From positions 62,001 to 126,000 of the forward strand of contig NZ_JAGEMO020000013.1 of assembly GCF_017921975.2 (NCBI RefSeq): a DNA stretch of 64,000 nt. Direction: 5' to 3'. Source of the stretch: Hymenobacter terricola (GTDB taxonomy: Bacteria > Bacteroidota > Bacteroidia > Cytophagales > Hymenobacteraceae). The first letter of the stretch is position 1; each line of letters starts with the position of its first letter. A program made the position numbers and the translations under genes. Shown here piece by piece: positions 26,281 to 34,859 of the stretch. A model generated the notes under the pieces. That model did no database searches. It worked only from the letters and a program-made list of their open reading frames with translations, and was not told the origin of the DNA.

Positions 26281-26464
26281 GTAAAATCAACACATTTGTC
26301 TGCTTAGCAGCACGAAGGTGCGAATAAATTGCGTAACACTATATTCGACATCAAAAATAATTAATCCCAGCTTCCGGCGGCCTTGGGCTAACATTCGCAC
26401 CAGCAGCCTTGTACCTTCGGCCCGCGGATTAAGCCGCTCATCCCACCCTCATTCTTGCTTTCGC

Positions 26465-27337
26465 ATGAACAATCCCTACACCCAGCCGATGCTACGCGAC
26501 AACGCACTGGCCGGCAAAAACATCATCGTCACCGGCGGCGGCACCGGCCTGGGCCGGGCCATGACTACTTATTTCCTGCAGTTGGGCGCCAACGTTACTA
26601 TTACCAGCCGCAAGCTGGAAGTGCTGGAAAAAACCGCCGAGGAATTGCGCCAGCAAACGGGTGGCAAAGTGCTGGCCATTGCCTGCGACGTGCGCAAATA
26701 CGACGAAGTGGAAGCCATGCTGGAGCGTACCATCCAGGAATTTGGCGGCGTCGATGTGCTGTTGAATAATGCTGCGGGCAATTTCATCAGTCCGACTGAA
26801 CGCCTGTCGCACAAGGCTTTTGATGTCATTGTAGATATCGTGCTACGCGGCTCCTATAACTGCACGCTGGCCGTGGGCAAGCGCTGGATTGCCGATAAAA
26901 AGCCCGGCACCATCCTCAACATCGTCACTACTTATGCTTCGGTGGGGTCGGCCTTTGTGGTGCCATCGGCGGCGGCCAAGGCCGGGGTGCTGGCCATTAC
27001 CCGTTCTCTGGCGGTGGAATGGGCCAAATACGGCATTCGGTCGAACGCCATTGCGCCCGGCCCTTTCCCCACCGATGGCGCGTGGAGCCGGTTGTTTCCC
27101 GAGCCGCTGGCCAGCAAGCTCGACCCCGCCGCCAGCGTGCCGCTAAAGCGGGTGGGCCAATACCAGGAGTTGGCCAATCTGGCGGCGTATCTGGTGTCCG
27201 ATTTTTCAGCTTACGTCAACGGGGAGGTGGTAACCATCGATGGTGGCGAGTGGCTGAACGGAGCCGGCGAATTCAATAAGCTGGAAATGCTGACGCCGGA
27301 AATATGGGACCAAATTGAAAAAACCATGCGCCGCTAA
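26465..27337 (+). CDS. SDR oxidoreductase, 2,4-dienoyl-CoA reductase-like
   Basis: A 290-residue short-chain dehydrogenase. The cofactor motif is TGGGTGLGRAM and the structural motif NNAAGN. The classical YxxxK is absent; instead TYASVGSAFVVPSAAAK places a tyrosine and a lysine 15 residues apart, the arrangement known for mitochondrial and peroxisomal 2,4-dienoyl-CoA reductases. This supports a role in NADPH-dependent reduction during beta-oxidation of unsaturated fatty acids. The ATG at 26465 starts the conserved part. A dispersed repeat follows at once. Confidence 0.88.
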   Translation: MNNPYTQPMLRDNALAGKNIIVTGGGTGLGRAMTTYFLQLGANVTITSRKLEVLEKTAEELRQQTGGKVLAIACDVRKYDEVEAMLERTIQEFGGVDVLLNNAAGNFISPTERLSHKAFDVIVDIVLRGSYNCTLAVGKRWIADKKPGTILNIVTTYASVGSAFVVPSAAAKAGVLAITRSLAVEWAKYGIRSNAIAPGPFPTDGAWSRLFPEPLASKLDPAASVPLKRVGQYQELANLAAYLVSDFSAYVNGEVVTIDGGEWLNGAGEFNKLEMLTPEIWDQIEKTMRR

Positions 27338-27339
27338 TC

Positions 27340-27492
27340 ATGGATTCAGCCGGATTTTTTGGATTTTACAGATTGGGCTTTTGCAGTCGTTGGGATATTG
27401 AAACAGCCAACTCTAAATAGCTGCGAACTAATTGAGTTAAGCGCAACCGGTAATCCCTGAAATCCAAAAAATCCGGTTAAATCCGTGGTTAT
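27340..27492. repeat. GGATTTTTTGGATTT inverted repeat pair
   Basis: Blocks 27340-27374 and 27452-27492 are imperfect inverted copies sharing CCGGATTTTTTGGATTT. They fill the 151-base gap between convergent genes, and the right block covers the stop codon of the DUF1571 gene. Confidence 0.7.
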
Positions 27493-28349
27493 AGTTTGTA
27501 TCCTTTATAATCCTTGGTAAATTCTTCCAAAGGAATTGGTTGGTTAGGAACGACATCAAAAAATTCGAATTTCTCAAAGAATCCTTTATCATCATCTACC
27601 TGCACCATGGTGGGCAAGTAGGTTCTGGGGTCGACGCAGAGAATGGTGCGTCGACCGTAAGCGTTAGGCACTTGCAGGACTTTACCCTCCGGGATTTTCT
27701 CGCCAATACTTAGGTTGTTGCGGTCGATGATGCGGTATTCTCCGCAGCCAAACCGCTCGGCAACCGTGCCAATGGTTTCATTCTTGCCGGCCTTATAGTT
27801 TACATAGCGAAACTGTGGGAAATCGGAGCGCAATATGTGATTTGTGTGGCCCAGCAGCACGGTATCGCCGGTGTAGCGGAACGAGCGACTGTAGAAATTG
27901 TCCTGGCGCAGGCCGGTAGTGCGCAGCAAATCGGAGATAGTGCCAAAACCTGCCTGCAACGCGGTATGGTGCTGGCTGCTACGCATCAGTTTGCCGTTGG
28001 GGTCAAGGCTGAGTGTCACGTAAGGGAAGCTGGCCGGATACACCCAGGCATCGCCGCCGTTCTGGCCCGTTAGCCATAGCACTTCCACGCCCTTTTGGTT
28101 CTTGATGTATATCCGCAAAGGCTTGTAGGTGAGCTTCATGATGCTGCGGGCCTGATGGATAGTCCCATCGATGCGCTCCTGCGCCTTTACCGTGCAGCGC
28201 AAAAATTTCAGGCTTTCAATTGCCGAGCTCATGCGGGTAGTGAGCTGCTCAGTGGTGATGGTGGGAGGGGGCGCTGGCATTGCGGCCACTAGTAGAGCCA
28301 GGGCGCCAACGGGCCACGCGATTTTGAGGGGTGCAAGCAACGCTGCCAT
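27489..28349 (-). CDS. DUF1571 domain protein with LysM-like segment
   Basis: A 286-residue exported protein: a hydrophobic N-terminus (WPVGALALLVAAMP) looks like a signal peptide. The middle carries the DUF1571 pattern (TVKAQERIDG, MKLTYKPLRIYIKNQKGVEVLW, WVYPASFPYVTLSLDPNG). About residues 188-232 (YVNYKAGKNETIGTVAERFG, NLSIGEKIPEGKVLQVP) read like a LysM peptidoglycan-binding repeat within the domain. This fits a periplasmic or outer-membrane role. The family has no firm function. Confidence 0.78.
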   Translation of the reverse strand: MAALLAPLKIAWPVGALALLVAAMPAPPPTITTEQLTTRMSSAIESLKFLRCTVKAQERIDGTIHQARSIMKLTYKPLRIYIKNQKGVEVLWLTGQNGGDAWVYPASFPYVTLSLDPNGKLMRSSQHHTALQAGFGTISDLLRTTGLRQDNFYSRSFRYTGDTVLLGHTNHILRSDFPQFRYVNYKAGKNETIGTVAERFGCGEYRIIDRNNLSIGEKIPEGKVLQVPNAYGRRTILCVDPRTYLPTMVQVDDDKGFFEKFEFFDVVPNQPIPLEEFTKDYKGYKL

Positions 28350-28409
28350 AAATACTAGAAAGCGGAAATTGGAGGGCAGCCAGTAATTAAAATGGTTGTA
28401 CCAGGTTTA

Positions 28410-28709
28410 TTAATTTAGGCTGATGTGAGGAAAGCGCGAAGCCGTACTATCGAAAATAAATAACTCATCAATTTCCACACCGTGCAAATAGCGATAGAGC
28501 GGAAACTGGGCTACCACGGCTTGTACAGCCGCCGCGTCGTCGCCATTGATGGTGACCCAACCCCGGCTCCGGTCGCTGCTGATGGCATATGCTTCCACTA
28601 CTTTCTCGTTCAGCAGCTTGTTGATGAAGGCCCGGTGGCTGGGAATGAGGGCAACAAACTCCTCATCAAAGGCGTCGGGCAGGCGAATGGAAACGACAAA
28701 CGTAGGCAT
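28410..28709 (-). CDS. Small YciI/muconolactone-isomerase-like protein
   Basis: A 99-residue soluble protein with an alternating beta-alpha pattern, similar in outline to dimeric ferredoxin-like proteins (FVVSIRLPDAFDEEFVALIPSHRAFINKLLNEK; only the pattern is diagnostic). The reading VVEAYAISSDRSRGWVTINGDD supports a beta hairpin. The family assignment is tentative and the function unknown. It is separated from DUF1571 by 60 bases on the same strand. Confidence 0.65.
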   Translation of the reverse strand: MPTFVVSIRLPDAFDEEFVALIPSHRAFINKLLNEKVVEAYAISSDRSRGWVTINGDDAAAVQAVVAQFPLYRYLHGVEIDELFIFDSTASRFPHISLN

Positions 28710-28848
28710 AAAATTAAGGCGTTATAGCTAACGACTCAACGTTCGCTATTGCCGGAAAGTTGACGGTTGCGCGGCCGAAAGCATTCTTTTAGCTGGGCCT
28801 ATAACCTCATATGTCCGGTCATTACTGCTCTTAAGGACTATCCTCCCG

Positions 28849-29376
28849 CTACGAATGGCCTAGTTCGGCCACGCTGGGTTGGGCAATGTCGCCGGCAGCA
28901 GGCCGTGCGGCCGCATCCGGACTGGCCACCGTGCGCCGCGCACTGAGGCTTTGGCCGCGCCCGGCGCGTTCCCAATCCCTAAACTTGGTGATTTCGCCAT
29001 GAAACTTGCCCACATACCAACTGACCAGGCTCAAGTCGTCCAGAAAGCCGAGTACTGGAATGAAATCCGGAATAATATCAACGGGCGAAAGCACGTAAAG
29101 CAGCACGGCCAAGCCTGAGACGATGGTGCTGGTGGCAACCTCGCGGTATTCGCCGCTGATGTAGCTGCGCACCAGCCGCACCAACGTGAGCGCAACCTCA
29201 AAAAGCTGCCGGAATTTGTTGGTCTTGTTTTCCTGGTCTGCCAGCTTATCGGCCACCTCGTTCAGCACCGTAACCACTTTAAAAGGCCGCCCGAGCAGCT
29301 TGGCAGCCCGGCCAATAAAGAGCGAGAAGAGCGCGTTTTTGGATAGTTTAAGACCTTTATCGGAAAGTGAAGACAT
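28849..29376 (-). CDS. YkvA family protein (DUF1232)
   Basis: A 175-residue membrane protein. The DUF1232 signature LSPVDIIPDFIPVLGFLDD is intact at about residues 96-114 within the hydrophobic segment. A basic N-terminal region and a disordered alanine/proline-rich tail (after about 145) flank it. The biological role of the family is unknown. It is a single gene with no clear promoter element. Confidence 0.9.
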   Translation of the reverse strand: MSSLSDKGLKLSKNALFSLFIGRAAKLLGRPFKVVTVLNEVADKLADQENKTNKFRQLFEVALTLVRLVRSYISGEYREVATSTIVSGLAVLLYVLSPVDIIPDFIPVLGFLDDLSLVSWYVGKFHGEITKFRDWERAGRGQSLSARRTVASPDAAARPAAGDIAQPSVAELGHS

Positions 29377-29467
29377 AAAATTCGGGTGAAGAAGGTGATA
29401 AGCCGGGCTTTACGCGCAACAGTTGCCTTGCGTTGTTTGGGTTCGTGCAAAGCACGCTCGCGCTGCC

Positions 29468-30658
29468 TTAGCGCTCAAATAGCGGCGAAGTACCGCCCAC
29501 CCAATCTTTGTCTTTGTTAAAATCGACCCCAATCATTTCGCCGCGACTCAAACGGCTAAGGCCGGTTAATAACTCGGGTTGGTCGGTACCAGCAGGCCAA
29601 ATATATAGCAGTCGAATTTCGCACTTAACCAAGCCGTCGGGCGATTGCACAACGGGCTCATACACGACTTTGCGCTGCAATAAATAGTTCTGTTTATCGG
29701 GCAGTGCATCCAGTTCCGCAGCCGTAACGTGCAGGCGAACACCTGCTCCGGCAAATGAAAACAACGGTTTTAGTACGTAATTGTGTAAATCGGTCGGATA
29801 CGCTTCCAACTCGTGCAAATAGAAGCTGGGCGGTACAAATGGCCCTTGCAGCAGTGGCAGCGTGTATTTGCTGATGCGGAAAAACCAATTAGGATGCCCA
29901 ACCCAGGTTACATCAACGTCATCGGTTAGCTCAAATTCCGGATTTAGATTCGGGTAGCGCGCTAATTCATCAAAAATAATGCGATTATAAATTCGATGAA
30001 TTCGAATTAAGCGCCCGTCCTTTTCATAAAATAACTCTCGGCCTTTTTTCTGAATTTTGGTTAGGCAAACGGCTTCGATTCCCCAGAGTTGCTTCGATAA
30101 AACGAAGTCAATCCGGGTTTTTTGCTTCTCCGGAAATAACTCCAATAAAATAACGTTTTCTGCCGGTTGGTCAGCCAGGATTAAGAGCCGCATATGCTCC
30201 TGATACATCTGAAAATCAGGAACCGCAAGAAAAGGAGTGACCGAATCGGCAATTGGAAAGAAGCGACTGAATTCGCCGGGCAGCCAGGATTGAAACGCAT
30301 AAAGCGACGGAAACCCTTGCATTTCGATGAGCTGCGGCTCCAACTCGCCAAAAGCGTTACGGCATACAGCGAAATCAAACGTCAGAAACTCCGGCCGTCC
30401 TTCTTCGCCGGGTACCCGCTGGTGTGCTGGAATGGCTGCTTCGGTTAATGCCTGAAAGTTGGGCTGCTTTATTACCTCAATGATGCTTTCGCCCGCCGCA
30501 ATCAATTTGTCGCGCAAGCCCGCCGGAACAAATACCGGAGTTTCGGCCACCCGAAAATCAAGCTGGCCGGGCAGCTGGCGCTCGATATCGGCCAGCATTT
30601 CGTGGTAGCGGGCCGGAGTGAACGCGGCATTGTATGTCTGGCGGTGCTCGGGAATCAT
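29468..30658 (-). CDS. ATP-grasp-like protein of the amide-ligase island
   Basis: A 396-residue cytoplasmic protein. The last third reads like an ATP-grasp core: YVLKPLFSFAGAGV (nucleotide-binding lysine and small loop), YLLQRKVVYEPV, CEIRLLYIW and a closing VDFNKDKDWVGG. The N-terminal two-thirds are unlike standard members, so this is a divergent subfamily. It is 16 bases downstream of a class I amidotransferase and one of four ligase or amidotransferase genes in a row. It likely joins a carboxylate to an amine; the substrates are unknown. Confidence 0.65.
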   Translation of the reverse strand: MIPEHRQTYNAAFTPARYHEMLADIERQLPGQLDFRVAETPVFVPAGLRDKLIAAGESIIEVIKQPNFQALTEAAIPAHQRVPGEEGRPEFLTFDFAVCRNAFGELEPQLIEMQGFPSLYAFQSWLPGEFSRFFPIADSVTPFLAVPDFQMYQEHMRLLILADQPAENVILLELFPEKQKTRIDFVLSKQLWGIEAVCLTKIQKKGRELFYEKDGRLIRIHRIYNRIIFDELARYPNLNPEFELTDDVDVTWVGHPNWFFRISKYTLPLLQGPFVPPSFYLHELEAYPTDLHNYVLKPLFSFAGAGVRLHVTAAELDALPDKQNYLLQRKVVYEPVVQSPDGLVKCEIRLLYIWPAGTDQPELLTGLSRLSRGEMIGVDFNKDKDWVGGTSPLFER

Positions 30659-30674
30659 GGATTTTAGCGAAGGG

Positions 30675-31499
30675 TTAGGCGGCCGTGAGTTGGCTCAGCT
30701 GGGCCACGGCCCGGCGCAAAAAAGTGGGCACCACAATGGACTCGGTGTGCTCGATGGTGTCGGGATTGGCCAGCAAACGCACCATCTCATGGTATTTGGC
30801 TTCGCCGTAGGTGCTGATTACCTGCTGTTTGCGCTCATCGGTGAGCATGTAGCGCAACATGCCTTCGCCGTCAGCTTCGGGGTGAAACTGGGTGCCGAAT
30901 ACTTCGGGCGTGAAGCGAATGGCCATCACGGCGCGCGCCAGGGGCACGTGGGGCCGCTCTTTTTCCAGGCACAATATTTCGGCGCCTAGCTCCTCCAGCC
31001 GCACCAGGTTGAGGTCGGCAAGCTGGTAGTCGCGCGAATCGACGACGTAGAACGGCTCGGTCAGGCCCCTGAGCAATGGCTCGGCCAAGCCGGCGGGCGT
31101 GAGGTGCACCGGGAGCACGCCAAACGACGTGGATTTGCGCCGGCTCACATCGCCAATGCCCAAATGCCGGCTCACCAATTGGAAAGAATGGCAAATCAAT
31201 AATAAGTGCTTTTTGTGCTCATGCGTTTGGTTATAAGCCAGCAGCGAGTCTATCAATTCAAAGTAGGGGGCCTCCCAGGCCTCGCCCGACGGGAGGGGGC
31301 TGCCGGGGCCGCCTGAGGAAACGTAAATATCGTAATCCAGGCCAGGGAGGATATTTTCGGCCCGCACATTAAACGTGTCGACGTGAAAAGGAACCTCGTT
31401 TTCGGCCGAACCCCGGGCCAGCAGCTGCCGGATGCAACGCATGCCCTCGTTCGGCGCATTGTTGTACATATCTAAAATGGCAATGCGAATAGCCTCCAT
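30675..31499 (-). CDS. Class I glutamine amidotransferase-like protein
   Basis: A 274-residue protein with the class I amidotransferase triad: C103 in LLICHSFQ, H206 and E208 in FGTQFHPEAD. The oxyanion-side phrase SSGGPGSPL is also present. The nucleophile elbow lacks the usual glycine after C-x (reads CHSF). It would release ammonia from glutamine, or act as a related hydrolase, for the ATP-grasp enzyme next to it (16-base gap). The ATG at 31499 is chosen because the upstream extension is a hydrophobic run from the leader. Confidence 0.85.
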   Translation of the reverse strand: MEAIRIAILDMYNNAPNEGMRCIRQLLARGSAENEVPFHVDTFNVRAENILPGLDYDIYVSSGGPGSPLPSGEAWEAPYFELIDSLLAYNQTHEHKKHLLLICHSFQLVSRHLGIGDVSRRKSTSFGVLPVHLTPAGLAEPLLRGLTEPFYVVDSRDYQLADLNLVRLEELGAEILCLEKERPHVPLARAVMAIRFTPEVFGTQFHPEADGEGMLRYMLTDERKQQVISTYGEAKYHEMVRLLANPDTIEHTESIVVPTFLRRAVAQLSQLTAA

Positions 31500-31573
31500 A
31501 AAGCGGATAATTAATAGGTCATTCTGACCAAAAAATAGAAAAAAACCAAGCCAAGGCCCAGCCAAAAAAACAA

Positions 31574-31601
31574 GCAACGCCTACCGGACGGCAGGCGTTG
31601 C
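31574..31601 (-). terminator. Hairpin between ligase and amidotransferase genes
   Basis: GCAACGCCT and AGGCGTTGC (31574-31582 and 31593-31601) pair; on the minus strand a T-rich run (TTGTTTTTTTGG) follows. A TATCTTTG -7-like element overlaps just upstream (31607-31614, minus). The site may therefore end one transcript and start the next. Confidence 0.5.
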
Positions 31602-31620
31602 GCGTGCAAAGATAATTTAC

Positions 31621-32724
31621 CTAGAGTCCGAAAGCAGTCTCGGCCAGAATGTAGTCAACCACCTTGCTCAAATCGCCGGTTTCGCGGAAAACGTGCAGCT
31701 GGCGGTCTGCGCCGGTGCCCATTTCCATCATTTTCAAGACGTATTCTACTTCGTGGCGGCTGCCGAGGTCGTCCACCACGTCGTCGATAAAATCGAGCAG
31801 TTCCAGGATTAGCCTGCGGGTGGGCACTTCTTCCTGAATGCCGAAGTCAATCATGTTGCCATCGAGGCCGTAGCGGGCGGCGCGCCATTTATTCTCCTTA
31901 ATGAGCGCACTGCGGTAGACGCGAAAATTGAGGTTCTGGGCCTTGAGCTTGTAGATTTTGGCCACCAAAGCCTGCATGACGGCCGCCACGGCAATGGTTT
32001 CGTCGGCGCGCATCATCATATCACAGATGCGGTATTCAATGGTATCGAAGAAGGGGTGGAGGCGCACGTCCCACCAGATTTTTTTCCCGTTGTCGATGCA
32101 GCCCGTTTTTATCAGCAGCGCGATAAATTCGTCGTAGTCGCTGGCACTATGGAAAAACCCCGGAATGCCGGTGCGCGGGAATCGTTCGAACACCTTGGTG
32201 CGGAAGGACTTGTACCCGGTTTCGCGCCCTTCCCAAAACGGCGAGTTGGTACTAAGCGCAAACAAATGCGGCAGAAAATACCGGAGCGTGTTCATCATGT
32301 ACACGCCCATTTCGCGATTTTCGATGCCGATGTGCACATGCATGCCAAACACGAGGTTGGAGCGGGCGGCCTCCTGCAATTCTTCCACGATTTTATCGTA
32401 GCGAGCGTCGGGCGTGATGGGCTGGTCCTGCCAGCGTGAAAACGGATGGGTCCCGGCCGCCCCAATTTTCAATCCCTGCCTATCGGCCAACTCGATGACC
32501 TGACGGCGCAGATGCAATACCTCAGTGCGGGCTTCGCCAATGTTGTGGCAAATATTCGTGCCGACTTCCACCACCGCCTGGTGCATCTCGGCTTTCACCT
32601 GCTCGTGGAGCGTGACCTTGCCGCCTTCCACAATTTGCGAAAGATGCGAGCGTAACTCCCTGGTTTCGGGGTCGATGGTCTGAAATTCTTCCTCGATGCC
32701 GAGGGTAAAAGTGCGCATGGCCAT
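31621..32724 (-). CDS. Carboxylate-amine ligase, YbdK/GCS2 family
   Basis: A 367-residue enzyme of the glutamate-cysteine ligase 2 superfamily. FTLGIEEEFQTIDPETREL at the N-terminus is the family hallmark (GIEEEF binds metal-ATP), followed by GMHVHIGIENRE and a later RYGLDGNMIDFG. YbdK in E. coli has weak gamma-glutamylcysteine ligase activity; here the neighbours suggest another product. Start: ATG 32724, with a second ATG at 32718. It is 89 bases downstream of the ATP-grasp gene, with a hairpin between. Confidence 0.92.
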   Translation of the reverse strand: MAMRTFTLGIEEEFQTIDPETRELRSHLSQIVEGGKVTLHEQVKAEMHQAVVEVGTNICHNIGEARTEVLHLRRQVIELADRQGLKIGAAGTHPFSRWQDQPITPDARYDKIVEELQEAARSNLVFGMHVHIGIENREMGVYMMNTLRYFLPHLFALSTNSPFWEGRETGYKSFRTKVFERFPRTGIPGFFHSASDYDEFIALLIKTGCIDNGKKIWWDVRLHPFFDTIEYRICDMMMRADETIAVAAVMQALVAKIYKLKAQNLNFRVYRSALIKENKWRAARYGLDGNMIDFGIQEEVPTRRLILELLDFIDDVVDDLGSRHEVEYVLKMMEMGTGADRQLHVFRETGDLSKVVDYILAETAFGL

Positions 32725-32759
32725 GGAAGGAGCAAATGAGGTGGGGAAAGGATAAGCAC

Positions 32760-32800
32760 GGCCGTATCCGGCACGCTCTACGAGGGTGCCGGATACGGCC
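32760..32800 (-). other. Intra-operon hairpin
   Basis: GGCCGTATCCGGCA (32760-32773) and its perfect complement (32787-32800) form a 14-bp stem with a 13-base loop, in the gap between the ATP-grasp and YbdK genes. There is no T run, so it more likely protects RNA or tunes expression than ends transcription. Confidence 0.6.
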
Positions 32801-32813
32801 GACTCACAAAAAG

Positions 32814-33938
32814 CTATTCAGCTTTCTTGGGGGCGGCTTTTTTTGCCGCCGGAGCTTTAGGAGCAGCGGCTTTCTTTGCGGCGGGCGGGCTGGCGGCTTT
32901 GGTCGCAGCTGGTTTCGGTGCAGCGGTTTTGGGGGCGGCGGGCTTCTTGGCAGCGGGGGCTTTGGCTATGGTAAACTCGGTCGCGCCGGCTTTGGGGTGG
33001 TGCGGGTGCACGAAAGTGCCCCAGGTGAGATTGTCCTGGCCGGGCTTCTGGGCAATGGCGCGCTCGATGGCCATGTTGGCGGCGGCTTCTACCACCCACT
33101 CAAAGTTCTTCTCGCCCACGGAGTTAATGTCGGCGTCGGGGGCGGGGTTACCGAAATCGATGGCCAGTGGGATGCCATCACGCACGGCAAATTCCACGGT
33201 GTTAAAGTCATACCCTAAGCCGGCGTTGAGCTTCAAGACATAGTCTTTCATGGTTTCCAGCAGCTTCTTACCTGCCTCGCCGGTGGTTTTCATCTCGGTG
33301 GCGTAGCGCAGGTGCGGCTCGTTGCGGGGCTCGTAGGGCATGATGAGCACCTCTTTGCCGCCGATGCAGTAGCAGCGGAAGTAGTCGGTGAAGTCGACGG
33401 CTTCCTGAAAAAGCATCACCAGCTGGCCGGTTTCGTTGTAGGCCCGGAAAAAATCCTCGGGCGAGTCCAACTTGTACACGCTCTTCCAGCCGCCACCAGA
33501 ATGAGGCTTCATGTAGGCTGGAAAGCCAATGTGGGCAAAAGCCGCCTCCCAATCCATCATGGCCAGGTTACGGAAGCTGCGCTCGCTGGTGTCGGCGGGG
33601 CGCTCTTTGCTGGGCAGCAGCAGGGTTTTGGGCACGGGCACACCGAGGCGCACGGCAAGGGCGTTGTTGAAGAATTTTTCGTCGGCCGACCACCAGAAAG
33701 GGTTGTTAATGACAGCGGTGCCCATGAGGGCGGCATTTTTGAGGTAAGCCCGATAAAACGGTACGTCCTGCGAAATCCGGTCGATAATGACGGCGTAGTC
33801 ACTATCGATGTGCTGCTCAACCTGGTTGATTTGCACGAACTCGGCGCGGATATCAGCCGGTGCTTTCTCGTTCACGCGGTCGATAAAGGCTTGAGGAAAG
33901 GTGTTTTCTTGTCCGAAAAGAATGCCAATTTTTTTCAT
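32814..33938 (-). CDS. ATP-grasp ligase (RimK-like) with histone-like tail
   Basis: A 374-residue enzyme. Residues 1-320 form an ATP-grasp protein: PAYMKPHSGGGWKSVYK (ATP lysine and glycine loop), LMLFQEAV, YFRCYCIGG and NTVEFAVRDGIPLAIDFGNPAPD (metal-binding E and N). From about 323 to the end the tail is made of Ala, Lys and Pro (AAPKPAATKAA, APKAPAAKKAA), like linker histone tails. The tail could bind nucleic acid or be a substrate; such tails are common in high-GC bacteria. First ligase of the island. Confidence 0.87.
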   Translation of the reverse strand: MKKIGILFGQENTFPQAFIDRVNEKAPADIRAEFVQINQVEQHIDSDYAVIIDRISQDVPFYRAYLKNAALMGTAVINNPFWWSADEKFFNNALAVRLGVPVPKTLLLPSKERPADTSERSFRNLAMMDWEAAFAHIGFPAYMKPHSGGGWKSVYKLDSPEDFFRAYNETGQLVMLFQEAVDFTDYFRCYCIGGKEVLIMPYEPRNEPHLRYATEMKTTGEAGKKLLETMKDYVLKLNAGLGYDFNTVEFAVRDGIPLAIDFGNPAPDADINSVGEKNFEWVVEAAANMAIERAIAQKPGQDNLTWGTFVHPHHPKAGATEFTIAKAPAAKKPAAPKTAAPKPAATKAASPPAAKKAAAPKAPAAKKAAPKKAE

Positions 33939-34008
33939 AGTCTGCGGTGTTGGGAAGTTAAATTGCGGTTAGGCGAGGTGGTGAAAAAAAGGGAAATTAA
34001 GGTTTGGC

Positions 34009-34716
34009 TTAGCCAATGGTGTCGAGGTATTGGGGAAACATTTCGCGCCACACGGGCCAGTCGTGGGTGCCGTAGGGCTTGACATCCAGCGTATAATGGA
34101 TGCCTTTTTCGCTGAGCAGGCGGGCCATCTGGAAGTTGGCTTCTTTGCAGAAATCGTGCTCTGCCGTGCCCATGATGATGTTCATCCACTGGAAATGCTC
34201 GTTGTGAGCACCCGGCATGAACTCGGGTGGGTTGTTGTAATATACGTTGTCGTCGTGGTAGCCGTCCACGAATTGCCGGATATCAAAGGCCGCGCCCATC
34301 GTGAAAACATGGGCCACCTGGTCGGGGTGGCGGAAGGCGAAATTGAGCGCGTGGTAGCCGCCAAAGCTGCACCCGGCCACGGCAATCTTGTCGACGTGGC
34401 ATTCATGCTGCAGCATGGGCACCAGTTCCTCACTCAGAAACTGGTCGTATAAAACGTGGTTTTTTACCCGGATATCCGGCGCTAAGTGCTTGGCGTACCA
34501 CGAGTGCCGGTCAATGCTGTCGATGCAGAACAGCTTCACCCGGCCGGCTTCCACCAGGAGGCGGGCTGCCTCGATGAGCTTGAAGTCGCGGGCCTCGTTA
34601 TCGTGGCCGCCCGAAGTTGGAAAAATGACTACCGGATAGCCCCAAGTGCCGAAGACCAGCATGTCGATGTCCTGGCCGAGGTGATGCGAATAAAAGCGGC
34701 GGTGTTGTTCGTGCAC
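34009..34716 (-). CDS. Esterase-like alpha/beta hydrolase
   Basis: A 235-residue cytoplasmic hydrolase of the COG4947/enterochelin-esterase type. The nucleophile is S117 in AGCSFGGYHA; HDWPVW near the end carries the likely histidine, and a GTAEHDF segment the acid. The start is GTG at 34716, since no upstream ATG is in frame and the conserved reading HRRFYSHHLGQDIDML begins there. It leads the leftward amide-ligase operon (70-base gap to the ATP-grasp gene) and is divergent from another esterase. Confidence 0.82.
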   Translation of the reverse strand: MHEQHRRFYSHHLGQDIDMLVFGTWGYPVVIFPTSGGHDNEARDFKLIEAARLLVEAGRVKLFCIDSIDRHSWYAKHLAPDIRVKNHVLYDQFLSEELVPMLQHECHVDKIAVAGCSFGGYHALNFAFRHPDQVAHVFTMGAAFDIRQFVDGYHDDNVYYNNPPEFMPGAHNEHFQWMNIIMGTAEHDFCKEANFQMARLLSEKGIHYTLDVKPYGTHDWPVWREMFPQYLDTIG

Positions 34717-34847
34717 AGTGCGGGCGAAAGAAGGTGGGGCGGGGTGCTGCGGTCAAGCAGCACGGCAAACTAGCAAAGAAATAATGGACCCGCTACATTT
34801 GGCCGCGCTTATATTCCATTCCAGGGTCCATCGTGGGCGGGCGGCGT

Positions 34848-34855
34848 TAACTTTG
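34848..34855 (+). promoter_or_regulatory. Promoter -7 element four bases before the ATG
   Basis: TAACTTTG fits TAnnTTTG exactly and is followed by four bases and then the ATG at 34860. The transcript would begin at or about the start codon, a leaderless arrangement. Confidence 0.5.
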
Positions 34856-34859
34856 TCTG

